A stretch of DNA of 64,000 bases from Pseudomonas sp. MUP55 (GCF_034043515.1 NZ_CP138214.1:1426001-1490000), one strand, 5' to 3'. Numbered from the stretch's first letter, positions 25,516 through 35,718 are shown. Made by a program: numbers and translations. Notes: generated from the sequence alone by a model not told the origin.

Positions 25516-26715
25516 TTAAGCGCGGCGCTGGATGAAATCGCGAATCCGCTCAGCCGCTTCGACGCATTCGGCCAGCGGCGCAACCAATGCCAGGCGCACA
25601 CGCCCGGCGCCTGGATTGAAGCCGTCCACTTCACGGGACAGGTAAGAGCCCGGTACTACCGTCACGTGTTCTTCCACGAACAAGTCACGGCAGAACGCCG
25701 CATCGTCCCCATTCACATTCGGCCACAGGTAAAAGCCGCCGTCCGGGCTTTGCACATCCAGCACCGGCTTGAGGATTGCCAGCACCGCGTCAAACTTCTC
25801 GCGATACAGGTCACGGTTGGCCAGTACGTGTGCTTCGTCTTGCCAGGCGGCGATGCTGGCCAGTTGGGTTTGCACTGGCATGGCGCAACCGTGGTAGGTG
25901 CGATACAGGAGGAACGCCTTGAGAATCTCTGCGTCGCCAGCCACGAAGCCCGAACGCAGGCCTGGCAGGTTGGAACGCTTGGACAGGCTATGGAAGACCA
26001 CGCAACGCTTGAAGTCCTGGCGACCCAGTTCGACACAGGCGCTCAGCAGGCCCGGCGGCGGGGTTTGCTCGTCGAAGTAGAGTTCGCTATAGCACTCGTC
26101 GGCGGCGATCACGAAATCGTACTCGTCGGCCAGGGCGATCAGCTTTTTCAGGGTGGCGACTGGAATCAGCGCGCCGGTCGGGTTGCCCGGGGAGCACAGG
26201 AACAGGATCTGGCAGCGTTTCCAGATGTCCGGCGATACGGCATCGAAGTCCGGATTGAAACCATTGCTGTCCAGGCACGCCAGGTAATGCGGCTTGGCAC
26301 CGGCGAGGAACGCGGCGCCTTCATAGATCTGGTAGAACGGGTTCGGGCTCACCACCAGCGCGTCGTCACCGCGATTGACCACGGTCTGGGTAAAGGCGAA
26401 CAGTGCCTCGCGCGTGCCATTGACCGGCAGAATATTGCGCGCCGGGTCCAGCCAGCCGCCAGGTACGTTGAAGCGGCGCTCGCACCAGGCGCCAATGGCC
26501 TCGCGCAGTGCAGGGGTGCCCAACGTGGTCGGGTACACCGCCATCTGGTCCAGGTTATTGCTCAGCGCCTCGGCCACGAACCTTGGGGATGTGTGCTTGG
26601 GCTCGCCAATCGACAGTGCAATCGGGCGTTTGTCCGGGTTCGGGGTGACACTGCCGAGCAGGGCGCGCAGTTTCTCGAACGGGTAGGGCTGCAACTGGTT
26701 CAGGGCGTTGTTCAT
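25516..26715 (-). CDS. dapC: Succinyldiaminopimelate transaminase
   Basis: This 399-residue fold-type I PLP aminotransferase converts N-succinyl-2-amino-6-oxopimelate to succinyl-DAP. Markers are LSIGEPKHTSPRFVAEAL, the NPFYQIYEGAA strand, FLCSPGNPTGALIPV, the ADECYSELYFDE block and the PLP lysine in HSLSKRSNLPGLRSGF. ATG 26715 (MNNALNQLQPYPFEKLRALL) matches the family start. The assignment as DapC rather than another aspartate aminotransferase rests on this N-terminus and its place beside glnD with dapD and dapE nearby. Confidence 0.87.
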   Translation of the reverse strand: MNNALNQLQPYPFEKLRALLGSVTPNPDKRPIALSIGEPKHTSPRFVAEALSNNLDQMAVYPTTLGTPALREAIGAWCERRFNVPGGWLDPARNILPVNGTREALFAFTQTVVNRGDDALVVSPNPFYQIYEGAAFLAGAKPHYLACLDSNGFNPDFDAVSPDIWKRCQILFLCSPGNPTGALIPVATLKKLIALADEYDFVIAADECYSELYFDEQTPPPGLLSACVELGRQDFKRCVVFHSLSKRSNLPGLRSGFVAGDAEILKAFLLYRTYHGCAMPVQTQLASIAAWQDEAHVLANRDLYREKFDAVLAILKPVLDVQSPDGGFYLWPNVNGDDAAFCRDLFVEEHVTVVPGSYLSREVDGFNPGAGRVRLALVAPLAECVEAAERIRDFIQRRA

Positions 26716-26772
26716 CGAAAGTCTCGTCAAGTTCAGTTGTCGGCACGCAGTCTGGTTGCCGGCGAAATTCAA

Positions 26773-26861
26773 TGTGGGAGGGGGCTTGCTCCCGATTGCG
26801 TTGTGTCAGTCAGCTGATTTTTATCTGATCCACTGCTATCGGGAGCAAGCCCCCTCCCACA
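26773..26861. repeat. GI-type REPIN, variant core
   Basis: The left arm TGTGGGAGGGGGCTTGCTCC and the right arm GGAGCAAGCCCCCTCCCACA are inverted. Both arms carry CTCC/GGAG where most copies have CCCC/GGGG, a compensatory change that keeps the long hairpin. It lies between dapC and the glnD stop. Confidence 0.9.
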
Positions 26862-26872
26862 GAAGCCGATGT

Positions 26873-29575
26873 TCATAGGGTCAGGCGCGTCAGCTCGACG
26901 CCGGGTTCCTGGGTGACGCTCAATTGCTCAACGATTGCATCCTGCAAGCGGCGGCACAGCTCGGGGTCGGACAGCGGCTGGTTGTCGGCGTCGGTGATGA
27001 AGAACACGTCTTCCACGCGCTCGCCGAGGGTCGCAATCTTGGCGTTCTGCAAAGACAGGTCGAACTCGAGGAAAATCCCGCCGATGCGTGCCAGCAGGCC
27101 TGGGCGATCCGGCGCGCTGAGTTCCAGCAGCGTCACCGGGCGCTGGGCATCGTTGGAGATAGTCACCTGGGGCGCAAAGGCAAAGTGCTTGAGCTGGCGC
27201 GGTACCCGGCGCTGGATGATGGTCGGATAGTCGTCCGGGTTGCGCAGGGCTTCGGTGAGGCCTTCGCGGATTTTCTTCACGCGCGCCGGATTGTCGCCGA
27301 TTGAGTCGCCATCGGTGTCGAGCACAATGTAGGTGTCGAGGGTGAACTGGCTGCTGGAGGTGATCACTCGGGCGTCATGAATGTTCAGGTTGAGCTGGTC
27401 CATGGCCGCCACGGTCACGGCGAAGAAGTCATGTTGGTCCGGCGCATAGATGAAGATCTGCGTGCCGCCTTCGAATTCGCGCTGGGTGGTTTCCTTGATC
27501 AGCACCAACGGGCCACCATCGGCCGGCTGTTGCAGGATGGCGTCGGTGTGCCAGGCGACATCGCCGGCGGTATGGCGCAGGAAGTAGTCATCGCCCAGTT
27601 GCGACCACAGTTGTTCGACATCATCCGGGTCGTTGCCGCCGCGCACCAGGATATCCAGGGCCGCGCTTTGGGTGCGGCGGATCTGCTCTTCGCGGTCCAC
27701 CGGGTTTTCCAGGCCGCGGCGCAGGGCGCGCTTGGTCTCGGTGTACAGTTGGCGCAGCAGGCTCGCGCGCCAGGAATTCCACAGCGTTGGGTTGGTAGCG
27801 TTGATGTCGGAGACGGTCAGCACGTAGAGGTAGTCGAGGCGGGTTTCATCGCCGACGATCTGCGCGAAGTCGTGGATGACCTGCGGGTCGGACAGGTCCT
27901 TGCGCTGGGCGGTGGTCGACATCACCAGGTGGTTCTGCACCAGCCAGACGATCAGGCGGCTGTCCCACAGCGGCAACTGATGGCGTTGGCAGAACGCTTC
28001 GGCATCAACCGCGCCGATCTCCGAGTGGTCGCCATGCCGGCCTTTGCCGATGTCGTGGTACAGCCCGGCCAGGTAAATCAGCTCGGGCTTGGGCAGCTTG
28101 GCCATGAGTTTGCTGGCCAGCGGGAATTTCTCTGACACCTGGGTGTACTGCAACTTACGCAGGTGCTTGATCAGGTTCAGGGTGTGGGCGTCCACGGTAT
28201 AGATGTGGAACAGGTCGTGCTGCATCTGCCCGACGATAAAGCCGAACTCCGGCAGGTAGCGCCCAAGGATGCCGTAGCGGTTCATCCGCCGCAGGTTGCG
28301 GTGGATGCCGATCTTGCACTTGAACAGCTCGATAAACAGGCTGGTGTTGCGGATGTCGTTACGAAACTCATCATCGATCAGGTGACGGTTTTCCCGCAGC
28401 AGGCGGATGGTGTCGGCGCGCACGCCCTTGATTTCCGGCTGCTGGGCCATCAGCACGAAGATTTCCAGCATGGCGAACGGCGTGCGGCGGAACACATTGT
28501 CGTTGCGCGCTTCGATATAGCCATCGTGCAATTGAAAGCGCGCATTGATCGGTTGCGGCGGCGCTTCGTCTTCGGGGGCCAGGATCACTTCTTCGAAGTG
28601 CTGGATGATCAGGTCGCTGAGCTGGGCAATGCTCATCACCACCCGGTAATACTGCTGCATGAAGCTTTCGATGCTGGTCTTCGCGTCTTCGCCTTCAAAA
28701 CCCAGGAGGGTGGCGATGGAGCGTTGGTGGTCGAACAGCAGGCGGTCTTCGGAGCGCCCGGCAAGCATGTGCAGCGCGTAGCGCACTTTCCACAGGAACT
28801 CCTGGGACGAGGCCAGCAGGGCGTTTTCGCTCTCCACCAGAAAGCCCTCGCCGGCCAGGGCGCGCAGGTTCAGGGTGCCGTACTGGCGGCGGGCGACCCA
28901 CAAAATCGTCTGGATATCCCGCAACCCGCCCGGCGAGCCTTTTACGTTGGGCTCCAGGTTGTATTCGGTGTCGTTGTACTTGTGGTGGCGGGCCTTTTGC
29001 TCAGCGCGCTTGGCCAGGAAGAAGTCCTTGCTCGGCCACATATGGGCGGTGCTGGTGACTTCGAGCATGCGCTGGCGCAGGCGCTCGGGGCCGCAGATGG
29101 TGCGGCTTTCCATCAGGTTGGTGACCACCGTCAGGTCGGCGCGGGCCTCTTCGGCGCATTCATCGACCGAGCGTACGCTCTGGCCGACTTCCAGGCCGAT
29201 GTCCCACAGCAGCGTCAGAAAGCGCTCGATGGAATCGCGAAACATCTCATGGTCGGCGCTGTCCAGCAGGATCAGCAGGTCGATGTCGGAGTAGGGGTGC
29301 AGCTCGCCACGCCCGTAGCCGCCAACCGCCACCAGGGCGATATCCGCCTCGGTGCTCCAGCTGAACTGTTCCCAGGCTTTTTGCAGGATGTTGTCGACGA
29401 ACCAGGCGCGGTCCTCGATCAGCCGGCGGATGTCGCGGCCGCTGCGAAAGCGCTGGTCGAGCACTTCGCGCGCCTGACGGATCGCCTTCTTGAACGCGGC
29501 GATGGGGCTTGCCTTCAGTGCCAGTTCGGCCTGGAACTGGCCACGGTCGAAGAGTTCGGGGTCCACCTGGGGCAT
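26873..29575 (-). CDS. glnD: [Protein-PII] uridylyltransferase / uridylyl-removing enzyme
   Basis: This 900-residue cytoplasmic nitrogen sensor adds and removes UMP on PII in response to glutamine. Its domains, in order, are a nucleotidyltransferase with [20 protein letters not shown] (G85-L102), a helical region, an HD hydrolase domain with [17 protein letters not shown], and two C-terminal ACT domains (about 700-780 and 810-890, the second [20 protein letters not shown]). Length and order are complete. It is flanked by map and dapC on the same strand. Confidence 0.97.
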   Translation of the reverse strand: MPQVDPELFDRGQFQAELALKASPIAAFKKAIRQAREVLDQRFRSGRDIRRLIEDRAWFVDNILQKAWEQFSWSTEADIALVAVGGYGRGELHPYSDIDLLILLDSADHEMFRDSIERFLTLLWDIGLEVGQSVRSVDECAEEARADLTVVTNLMESRTICGPERLRQRMLEVTSTAHMWPSKDFFLAKRAEQKARHHKYNDTEYNLEPNVKGSPGGLRDIQTILWVARRQYGTLNLRALAGEGFLVESENALLASSQEFLWKVRYALHMLAGRSEDRLLFDHQRSIATLLGFEGEDAKTSIESFMQQYYRVVMSIAQLSDLIIQHFEEVILAPEDEAPPQPINARFQLHDGYIEARNDNVFRRTPFAMLEIFVLMAQQPEIKGVRADTIRLLRENRHLIDDEFRNDIRNTSLFIELFKCKIGIHRNLRRMNRYGILGRYLPEFGFIVGQMQHDLFHIYTVDAHTLNLIKHLRKLQYTQVSEKFPLASKLMAKLPKPELIYLAGLYHDIGKGRHGDHSEIGAVDAEAFCQRHQLPLWDSRLIVWLVQNHLVMSTTAQRKDLSDPQVIHDFAQIVGDETRLDYLYVLTVSDINATNPTLWNSWRASLLRQLYTETKRALRRGLENPVDREEQIRRTQSAALDILVRGGNDPDDVEQLWSQLGDDYFLRHTAGDVAWHTDAILQQPADGGPLVLIKETTQREFEGGTQIFIYAPDQHDFFAVTVAAMDQLNLNIHDARVITSSSQFTLDTYIVLDTDGDSIGDNPARVKKIREGLTEALRNPDDYPTIIQRRVPRQLKHFAFAPQVTISNDAQRPVTLLELSAPDRPGLLARIGGIFLEFDLSLQNAKIATLGERVEDVFFITDADNQPLSDPELCRRLQDAIVEQLSVTQEPGVELTRLTL

Positions 29576-29640
29576 CGATCGGTTTTCCTTTCTATCTATC
29601 AGTCAGTCACAACACCAGTGGGGGAAAACCGCAGCAAGCC

Positions 29641-30435
29641 TTACGCCGACGCTGCATCCGAGGTGCGTGGGATCGTGTCATCGGCGCGCAGGGTGAAGAT
29701 CTCGTAGCCGGTTTCGGTGACCAGCAGGGTGTGTTCCCACTGGGCCGAGAGCTTGCGGTCCTTGGTAATGGCGGTCCAGCCATCGCCCAGCACCTTGGTG
29801 TCGGCCTTGCCCTGGTTGATCATCGGCTCGATGGTGAAGGTCATGCCGGCCTTGAGTTCCATGCCGGTGCCGGCGCGGCCGTAGTGCAGGATCTGCGGTT
29901 CTTCGTGGAACACGGTCCCGATGCCGTGGCCGCAGAACTCGCGCACCACCGAGAAGCCATTTTTTTCGGCGTGCTTCTGGATCACTTCGCCGATGTCGCC
30001 CAGGCGGCAGCCAGGCTTGACGATTTCGATGGCCTTGTACATGCATTCCTGGGTGACCTGGGACAGGCGCTCGGCCCAGACCGGCACGTTGCCGACGTGG
30101 AACATGCGGCTGGTGTCGCCGAAATAGCGGTCCTTGATCACGGTAACGTCGATGTTGAGGGTGTCGCCATCCTTCAACGGCTTGTCACCCGGGATGCCGT
30201 GGCACACCACATGGTTGACGGAGGTGCAGATCGACTTGGGGAAGCCTTTGTAGTTCAGCGGGGCAGGAATGGCCTTCTGCACATTGACGATATAGTCATG
30301 GCAGATCTGGTTCAGTTCTTCGGTGGTGACGCCGGGCTTGACGTGTTCGGCAATCATTTCCAGCACGTCGGCGGCCAGTTTGCCGGCGATGCGCATGCCG
30401 GCGATGTCTTCGGCGGTTTTCAAACTAACGGTCAT
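29641..30435 (-). CDS. map: Methionine aminopeptidase, type I
   Basis: This 264-residue dinuclear metallopeptidase removes the initiator methionine. Conserved parts are VNHVVCHGIPGDKPLKDGD, the metal ligands in LNIDVTVIKDRYFGDTSRMF, CGHGIGTVFHEEPQILHYG and FTIEPMINQG. ATG 30435 (MTVSLKTAEDIAGM) fits the family, and the upstream 21 bases are leader. It is divergent from rpsB across a 387-bp gap, the common gamma-proteobacterial arrangement. Confidence 0.97.
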   Translation of the reverse strand: MTVSLKTAEDIAGMRIAGKLAADVLEMIAEHVKPGVTTEELNQICHDYIVNVQKAIPAPLNYKGFPKSICTSVNHVVCHGIPGDKPLKDGDTLNIDVTVIKDRYFGDTSRMFHVGNVPVWAERLSQVTQECMYKAIEIVKPGCRLGDIGEVIQKHAEKNGFSVVREFCGHGIGTVFHEEPQILHYGRAGTGMELKAGMTFTIEPMINQGKADTKVLGDGWTAITKDRKLSAQWEHTLLVTETGYEIFTLRADDTIPRTSDAASA

Positions 30436-30652
30436 ACGGGCTCTCTCTAGCGCCAAGCGCTGAAATCAATACGGTTCACGGGCGTGCGACAGAAGGTTAC
30501 AAAATTCGCACAGGCCACAAAAAACGCGATTCTAACAGACGCGGGCGGCAAACCATGAGCCCCTGACGATCGCTTCTCTCTATAGAGTGGGGTTATATCG
30601 ACGCTATTCAAAGGGTTGGGACAGGGCGACTCAAGGCAAATGTGATTGCGGG

Positions 30653-30681
30653 TTCCGTTTTCGCCCTTGCTGTGGTATAAA
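30653..30681 (+). promoter_or_regulatory. rpsB: Candidate rpsB promoter
   Basis: TTCCGT (30653-30658) and TATAAA (30676-30681) are 17 bp apart. TGTGG precedes the -10 box and a GC-rich discriminator (ATGCGCCGC) follows. The GC-rich discriminator is typical of ribosomal-protein promoters under stringent control. Start would be near 30688, giving a leader of about 135 nt. Confidence 0.6.
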
Positions 30682-30687
30682 ATGCGC

Positions 30688-30822
30688 CGCTTTCCGGGGA
30701 TGCCCCGTAGAGCTTAAATCCACACACGTGTCGACACGATGACCTGGGTGCCGGAGGCCTTGAAGCCGCTGGTTGGTCATTGGGATACGTGGAGGCCAAA
30801 CCCGACTTATTAAGGAACTATC
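30688..30822 (+). ncRNA. Structured rpsB 5' leader (probable S2 autoregulatory element)
   Basis: The leader can fold into GGGG/CCCC near 30694-30705 and a longer arm pairing ATGACC (30739-30744) with GGTCAT (30775-30780), enclosing GGCC/GGCC-type pairs around CTTGAA. An S2-binding leader is known in gamma-proteobacterial rpsB mRNAs. That this sequence is the same element is inferred from position and arms. Confidence 0.45.
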
Positions 30823-31560
30823 ATGTCCCAAGTCAACATGCGCGATATGCTGAAGGCCGGTGTGCACTTCGGTCACCAGACCCGTTACTGGAACCCGAAA
30901 ATGGGCAAGTACATTTTCGGCGCGCGTAACAAGATTCACATTATCAACCTTGAAAAAACCCTGCCAATGTTCAACGAAGCTCTGACTTTCGTAGAGCGTC
31001 TGGCCCAGGGCAAAAACAAGATCCTGTTCGTCGGCACCAAGCGTTCCGCTGGCAAGATCGTTGCTGAAGAAGCAGCACGTTGCGGTTCGCCGTACGTCGA
31101 TCACCGCTGGTTGGGCGGCATGCTGACCAACTTCAAAACCATCCGTGCTTCCATCAAGCGTCTGCGTGACCTTGAAGTGCAAGCCGAAGACGGTACTTTC
31201 GCCAAGCTGACCAAGAAAGAAGCGCTGATGCGCTCCCGTGACCTGGAAAAGCTCGATCGTTCCCTGGGTGGTATCAAGGACATGGGCGGTCTGCCTGACG
31301 CACTGTTCGTTATCGACGTTGATCACGAGCGCATCGCGATCACCGAAGCCAACAAGCTGGGCATCCCTGTTATCGGCGTAGTCGATACCAACAGCAGCCC
31401 GGAAGGCGTTGACTACATCATCCCAGGCAACGATGACGCAATCCGCGCTATCCAGCTGTACATGGGTTCGATGGCTGACGCTGTAATCCGTGGTCGCAAC
31501 CACGTTGCTGGTGGTACCGAGCAGTTCGTTGAAGAAGCTCCGGTAGCCGCAGCTGAGTAA
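30823..31560 (+). CDS. rpsB: 30S ribosomal protein S2
   Basis: This 245-residue small-subunit protein begins [20 protein letters not shown] and carries [32 protein letters not shown] and [17 protein letters not shown], all diagnostic for S2. The coiled-coil insertion lies near residues 105-150. A strong hairpin with T-tract lies just after the stop, so part of the transcription probably ends before tsf. Codon use shifts to the highly expressed type (AAA/GAA, GTT, CGT), visible against the flanking genes. Confidence 0.99.
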   Translation: MSQVNMRDMLKAGVHFGHQTRYWNPKMGKYIFGARNKIHIINLEKTLPMFNEALTFVERLAQGKNKILFVGTKRSAGKIVAEEAARCGSPYVDHRWLGGMLTNFKTIRASIKRLRDLEVQAEDGTFAKLTKKEALMRSRDLEKLDRSLGGIKDMGGLPDALFVIDVDHERIAITEANKLGIPVIGVVDTNSSPEGVDYIIPGNDDAIRAIQLYMGSMADAVIRGRNHVAGGTEQFVEEAPVAAAE

Positions 31561-31588
31561 TTGACGCCCTGGCGTTGACTCAGTAAGC

Positions 31589-31615
31589 AAAAAGGGGGCT
31601 TGGCCCCCTTTTTGC
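31589..31615 (+). terminator. Intrinsic terminator/attenuator between rpsB and tsf
   Basis: AAAAAGGGGGC pairs with GCCCCCTTTTT around a small loop centred on TTG, leaving a T-tract. As in other gamma-proteobacteria, this likely lowers tsf transcription relative to rpsB. Confidence 0.85.
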
Positions 31616-31764
31616 CACCTCGAAAACCGTTTGTCGGCGCCCACTTGTGGCAGCGCAACCTAGCGACTGTAACGTGCAGCAGCCTACAACGGAGATTCGG
31701 GAAGAATTGATCCCCCGTTCGATCGGGTGGAATGGTTGAAAACCTATCCAAGAGGAATTTGAAA

Positions 31765-32628
31765 ATGGCAGCAATTACTGCAGCGTTGGTTAAAGAACTG
31801 CGTGAGCGTACTGGCGAAGGCATGATGGACTGCAAGAAGGCCCTGGAAAAGGCTGACGGCGACATCGAAAAAGCCATTGATGACATGCGTGCTTCCGGCG
31901 CCATCAAGGCTGCCAAGAAAGCAGGCAACGTGGCTGCTGAAGGCGCTATCGCTCTGAAAGAAGACGGCAAATCGGCTGTTCTGCTGGAAGTGAACTCGCA
32001 GACCGACTTCCTGGCTCTGCAGGACGACTTCAAGGCATTTGTTGCTGCCAGCGTTGAAAAAGCGTTCGCCGACAAGCTGACTGATGTCGCTCCACTGATC
32101 GAAGCTCAAGAAGCTGCTCGCCTGGTACTGGTCGGCAAGGTTGGCGAAAACGTCAACATCCGTCGCCTGGTACGCGTTGAGGGTGACGTGGTTGGTGGTT
32201 ACCTGCACGGCAACAAGATCGGTGTTGCAGTTGTTCTGAAAGGCGGCAACGTTGAACTGGCCAAAGACATCGCTATGCACGTAGCGGCCAGCAACCCAGA
32301 GTTCCTGTTGCCTTCGGAAGTTTCGGCAGAAGCGATCGAGCGTGAAAAAGCTGTGTTCCTGCAGCTGAACGAAGAAAAAATCAAAGGCAAGCCAGAAAAC
32401 ATTGTTGAGAACATGGTCAAAGGCCGTATCAGCAAGTTCCTGGCTGAAGCAAGCCTGGTTGAGCAGGCGTTCGTCAAGAACCCTGAAATCAAGGTTGGCG
32501 AGCTGGCCAAGAAGGCCGGTGCTGAAATCGTTTCCTTCACCTACTTCAAAGTAGGCGAAGGCATCGAGAAGCCGGTCGACAACTTCGCTGAAGAAGTTGC
32601 TGCCCAGCTGGCTGCCGCCAAGCAATAA
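31765..32628 (+). CDS. tsf: Elongation factor Ts
   Basis: This 287-residue nucleotide-exchange factor for EF-Tu starts MAAITAALVKELRERTGEGM and continues MDCKKALEKADGDIEKAID, the UBA-like N-terminal domain. It contains LEVNSQTDFLALQDDFKAF, the EF-Tu-contacting core segment. ATG 31765 has AGAGGAA at good distance; the longer open frame to 31732 has no such site. It is the second gene after rpsB, with a terminator hairpin after its own stop. Confidence 0.98.
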   Translation: MAAITAALVKELRERTGEGMMDCKKALEKADGDIEKAIDDMRASGAIKAAKKAGNVAAEGAIALKEDGKSAVLLEVNSQTDFLALQDDFKAFVAASVEKAFADKLTDVAPLIEAQEAARLVLVGKVGENVNIRRLVRVEGDVVGGYLHGNKIGVAVVLKGGNVELAKDIAMHVAASNPEFLLPSEVSAEAIEREKAVFLQLNEEKIKGKPENIVENMVKGRISKFLAEASLVEQAFVKNPEIKVGELAKKAGAEIVSFTYFKVGEGIEKPVDNFAEEVAAQLAAAKQ

Positions 32629-32651
32629 GACAGTTTTCAACTGTCGCCCGA

Positions 32652-32685
32652 AAGAGGCTGCCCGCTCACGCGCGCAGCCTCTTTT
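32652..32685 (+). terminator. Intrinsic terminator after tsf
   Basis: AAGAGGCTGC (32652-32661) pairs with GCAGCCTCTT (32674-32683), followed by TT. It ends the rpsB-tsf unit ahead of pyrH. Confidence 0.8.
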
Positions 32686-32707
32686 CAAATGGGAAGGCTA
32701 ATTTTAT

Positions 32708-32736
32708 TTGGCTTCCCCTCGGAACTGCCTTACAAA
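32708..32736 (+). promoter_or_regulatory. pyrH: Candidate pyrH promoter
   Basis: TTGGCT (32708-32713) and TACAAA (32731-32736) are spaced 17 bp. The position after the tsf terminator and about 100 bp before pyrH fits. The boxes match consensus only partly. Confidence 0.35.
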
Positions 32737-32840
32737 GCCGTGTTCCGATGGCGCTGTGATGGCGTCCAGCTAGAGTGAACGCAAGCCGTAAACGGCTCGC
32801 CAAGAATTTTTTAAAAAATACGCCGCAGGAGAGATTCGCA

Positions 32841-33584
32841 ATGGCTCAGCAGGGCAGTGGTTATCAGGCTCGCTATAAACGCATTCTACTCAAGCTCAGC
32901 GGCGAGGCCCTGATGGGCTCGGAAGAGTTCGGGATCGACCCCAAGGTGCTTGACCGCATGGCGCTCGAAGTCGGCCAATTGGTCGGTATCGGCGTCCAGG
33001 TGGGTCTGGTGATCGGCGGCGGTAACCTTTTCCGCGGCGCGGCACTGAGCGCTGCCGGCATGGATCGGGTCACTGGCGACCACATGGGCATGCTGGCCAC
33101 TGTGATGAACGCCCTGGCCATGCGCGACGCCCTGGAGCGTGCCAACATCTCGGCCATCGTGATGTCGGCGATTTCCATGGTTGGCGTGACCGATCACTAC
33201 GATCGCCGTAAGGCCATGCGCCACCTGAACGCCAAGGAAGTGGTGATCTTTGCCGCTGGCACGGGTAACCCGTTCTTCACCACCGATTCGGCTGCTTGCC
33301 TGCGCGCTATCGAAATCGACGCAGACGTGGTGCTGAAGGCGACCAAGGTGGATGGCGTATACACTGCAGATCCATTCAAGGACCCGCATGCCGAGAAGTT
33401 CGATCATCTGACCTACGATGAAGTGCTGGATCGCAAGCTGGGTGTGATGGACCTGACGGCTATCTGCCTGTGCCGCGACCACAAGATGCCGCTGCGCGTA
33501 TTTAACATGAACAAGCCCGGCGCCCTGCTGAATATCGTACACGGCGGCGCGGAAGGGACTCTGATCGAGGAAGGCCAACAATGA
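32841..33584 (+). CDS. pyrH: UMP kinase
   Basis: This 247-residue bacterial-type UMP kinase (amino-acid kinase fold) makes UDP for nucleic acid and cell-wall precursors. Signatures: [33 protein letters not shown], the [20 protein letters not shown] helix and [23 protein letters not shown] 32841 is preceded by CAGGAGAG. Its last four bases overlap the frr start (ATGA). Confidence 0.98.
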   Translation: MAQQGSGYQARYKRILLKLSGEALMGSEEFGIDPKVLDRMALEVGQLVGIGVQVGLVIGGGNLFRGAALSAAGMDRVTGDHMGMLATVMNALAMRDALERANISAIVMSAISMVGVTDHYDRRKAMRHLNAKEVVIFAAGTGNPFFTTDSAACLRAIEIDADVVLKATKVDGVYTADPFKDPHAEKFDHLTYDEVLDRKLGVMDLTAICLCRDHKMPLRVFNMNKPGALLNIVHGGAEGTLIEEGQQ

Positions 33585-34138
33585 TCAACGAAATCAAGAA
33601 AGACGCCCAAGCGCGTATGCAGAAATCCCTGGAGTCTCTGAGCCATGCATTCGGCCAGATTCGTACCGGCAAGGCGCACCCGAGCATCCTGGGCAGCGTG
33701 ATGGTGCCTTACTATGGCTCCGACACCCCGCTGAGCAGCGTGGCCAACGTCACCGTGAAGGACTCGCGTACCCTGCAGGTCGTGGCTTTCGAGCGCAACA
33801 TGCTCGCAGCCGTCGACAAGGCCATCCAGAGCGCCGGCCTGAACCTCAACCCGACCAACCTGGGCGAGTTGCTGCTGATTTCCATGCCTGCCCTGACCGA
33901 AGAGACCCGCAAGGGCTTCACCAAGCAGGCGCGCAGTGCGGCTGAAGATGCACGCGTTGCCGTGCGCAACATCCGTCGCGATGCCCTGGGTGACCTCAAG
34001 AAGTTGGTCAAGGACAAGGAAATCAGCGAAGACGAAGAGCGTCGTGCCGTTGCCGATATCGACAAGCTGACCAAGGATGCGGAGGCCCAGATCACCAAGG
34101 CCACCGAAGAAAAAGAAAAGGACCTGATGGCCGTATAA
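33581..34138 (+). CDS. frr: Ribosome recycling factor
   Basis: This 185-residue factor splits post-termination ribosomes with EF-G. It shows [36 protein letters not shown], the AARDAR-like segment [20 protein letters not shown] and a long C-terminal helix. The family length is 185. It overlaps pyrH by 4 bp and is 17 bp before uppS. Confidence 0.98.
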   Translation: MINEIKKDAQARMQKSLESLSHAFGQIRTGKAHPSILGSVMVPYYGSDTPLSSVANVTVKDSRTLQVVAFERNMLAAVDKAIQSAGLNLNPTNLGELLLISMPALTEETRKGFTKQARSAAEDARVAVRNIRRDALGDLKKLVKDKEISEDEERRAVADIDKLTKDAEAQITKATEEKEKDLMAV

Positions 34139-34155
34139 GGGGTCAGGACGCCTTC

Positions 34156-34911
34156 ATGGAAAAGACCAAGCAGACTGTGCCCTCTGTGGTGCCGCGCCAT
34201 GTCGCGATCATCATGGATGGGAATAATCGCTGGGCGAAAAAACGCTTTATGCCAGGCGTTGCCGGGCATAAGGCGGGTGTCGATGCGGTGCGCGCTGTCA
34301 TTGAGGTGTGTGCCGAGGCCAAGGTCGAAGTGCTGACGCTGTTTGCCTTTTCCAGTGAGAACTGGCAACGGCCCGCCGAAGAAGTGAGCGCCTTGATGGA
34401 CCTGTTCTTCAAGGCGCTGCGTCGAGAGGCCAAGCGTCTGAATGAGAACAACATCAGCCTGCGCATCATTGGTGACCGCTCCCGGTTCCATCCGGAGTTG
34501 CAGGCGGCCATGCGTGAAGCCGAGGCCATCACTGCCGGCAGCAACCGCTTTGTGCTGCAAATCGCAGCTAATTACGGTGGCCAGTGGGACATCGCCCAGG
34601 CTGCGCAGCGACTGGCCCGCGAGGTACAGGCCGGTCATCTGCGCCCCGACGACATTACGCCCGAACTGTTGCAAACCTGTCTGGTAACCGGTGACCTGCC
34701 GTTGCCGGATTTGTGCATCCGTACCGGTGGCGAGCATCGCATCAGCAATTTCCTGCTGTGGCAGCTAGCCTATACCGAGCTGTACTTCTCCGACCTGTTC
34801 TGGCCGGACTTCAAACACGATGCCATGCGCAACGCGCTGGCCGATTTCGCTTCCCGTCAGCGTCGTTTCGGTAAAACGAGCGAGCAGATCGAAGCTGGAG
34901 CCCGGGTTTAA
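34156..34911 (+). CDS. uppS: Undecaprenyl diphosphate synthase
   Basis: This 251-residue cis-prenyltransferase makes the C55 lipid carrier for peptidoglycan and O-antigen. The active-site strand is HVAIIMDGNNRWAKKRFMPG with D21, followed by LTLFAFSSENWQRP, LQIAANYGGQWDIAQAA, and the C-terminal LPDLCIRTGGEHRISNFLLW. Its stop is directly followed by the cdsA ATG. The product supplies the same cell-envelope pathways as the following genes. Confidence 0.98.
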   Translation: MEKTKQTVPSVVPRHVAIIMDGNNRWAKKRFMPGVAGHKAGVDAVRAVIEVCAEAKVEVLTLFAFSSENWQRPAEEVSALMDLFFKALRREAKRLNENNISLRIIGDRSRFHPELQAAMREAEAITAGSNRFVLQIAANYGGQWDIAQAAQRLAREVQAGHLRPDDITPELLQTCLVTGDLPLPDLCIRTGGEHRISNFLLWQLAYTELYFSDLFWPDFKHDAMRNALADFASRQRRFGKTSEQIEAGARV

Positions 34912-35718
34912 ATGCTTAAACAACGAATCATCACGGCGCTGATCCTGCTGCCGATTGCCTTATGCGGTTTTTTCCTGCTTGAGGGTTCCGGCTTTGCGCT
35001 GTTCATCGGCCTGGTCGTGACCTTGGGGGCATGGGAGTGGGCACGTCTGGCGGGGTTTGGCGAGCAACTGCCGCGTGTGGTGTACGCCGCGGTCGTCGCA
35101 CTGTTGCTGTTCCTGATGTACATCCTGCCTGATCTGGCGCCTTGGGTGCTGGGGGCCGCGATACTGTGGTGGGCCTTGGCGACCTTCCTGGTGCTGACCT
35201 ACCCGCGCACCAGTGGCAAGTGGTCCAGCGTGGCCTGCAAGTTGGTCATCGGCTTGCTGATCCTGCTGCCGGCCTGGCAAGGGCTGGTGGAAATCAAGCG
35301 TTTCCCGAATGGCAACGAATTGATCCTGGCGGTCATGGTGCTGGTCTGGGGCGCCGACATTGGCGCCTACTTTTCGGGCCGTGCCTTTGGCAAGCGCAAG
35401 CTGGCGCCGGCCGTCAGCCCAGGCAAGAGCTGGGAAGGCGTATACGGCGGCCTGGCATTGACGCTGCTGATCGCGCTGGTGGTCGGTGTGTTGCGCGACT
35501 GGTCGGTGAAGGAGATTTTCCTGGCTTTGCTGGGTACTGCCGTCGTCGTCTTTATTTCGGTGGTGGGTGACCTTACCGAAAGCATGTTCAAGCGTCAGGC
35601 CGGAATCAAGGACAGCAGCAACCTGCTGCCAGGTCACGGCGGCGTACTGGACCGTATCGACAGCCTCACCGCTGCGTTGCCGATCTTTGCCGTGTTGCTG
35701 TGGATGATGGCTTCGTGA
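34912..35718 (+). CDS. cdsA: Phosphatidate cytidylyltransferase
   Basis: This 268-residue integral membrane enzyme makes CDP-diacylglycerol. Eight hydrophobic segments are visible, and the family signature near the C-terminus ([20 protein letters not shown], then [20 protein letters not shown]) is intact. It starts one base after uppS and its stop overlaps the dxr start (GTGA). Confidence 0.97.
   Translation: MLKQRIITALILLPIALCGFFLLEGSGFALFIGLVVTLGAWEWARLAGFGEQLPRVVYAAVVALLLFLMYILPDLAPWVLGAAILWWALATFLVLTYPRTSGKWSSVACKLVIGLLILLPAWQGLVEIKRFPNGNELILAVMVLVWGADIGAYFSGRAFGKRKLAPAVSPGKSWEGVYGGLALTLLIALVVGVLRDWSVKEIFLALLGTAVVVFISVVGDLTESMFKRQAGIKDSSNLLPGHGGVLDRIDSLTAALPIFAVLLWMMAS

Larger units (their letters stand above)
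30436..30822. promoter_or_regulatory. map-rpsB divergent intergenic region
   Basis: This 387-bp gap holds no gene that I can support. The left part (30436-30600) should contain the map promoter on the minus strand: TAGAAT reading leftward at 30534-30529 is the best -10, but it has no good -35. A short palindrome CTCTATAGAG is at 30578-30587. The right part contains the rpsB promoter and leader listed separately. Confidence 0.5.

Noticed and set aside
28163..29707. 514-codon open frame antisense to glnD
   Set aside because: glnD is complete with all four domains; this frame shows no recognisable motif.
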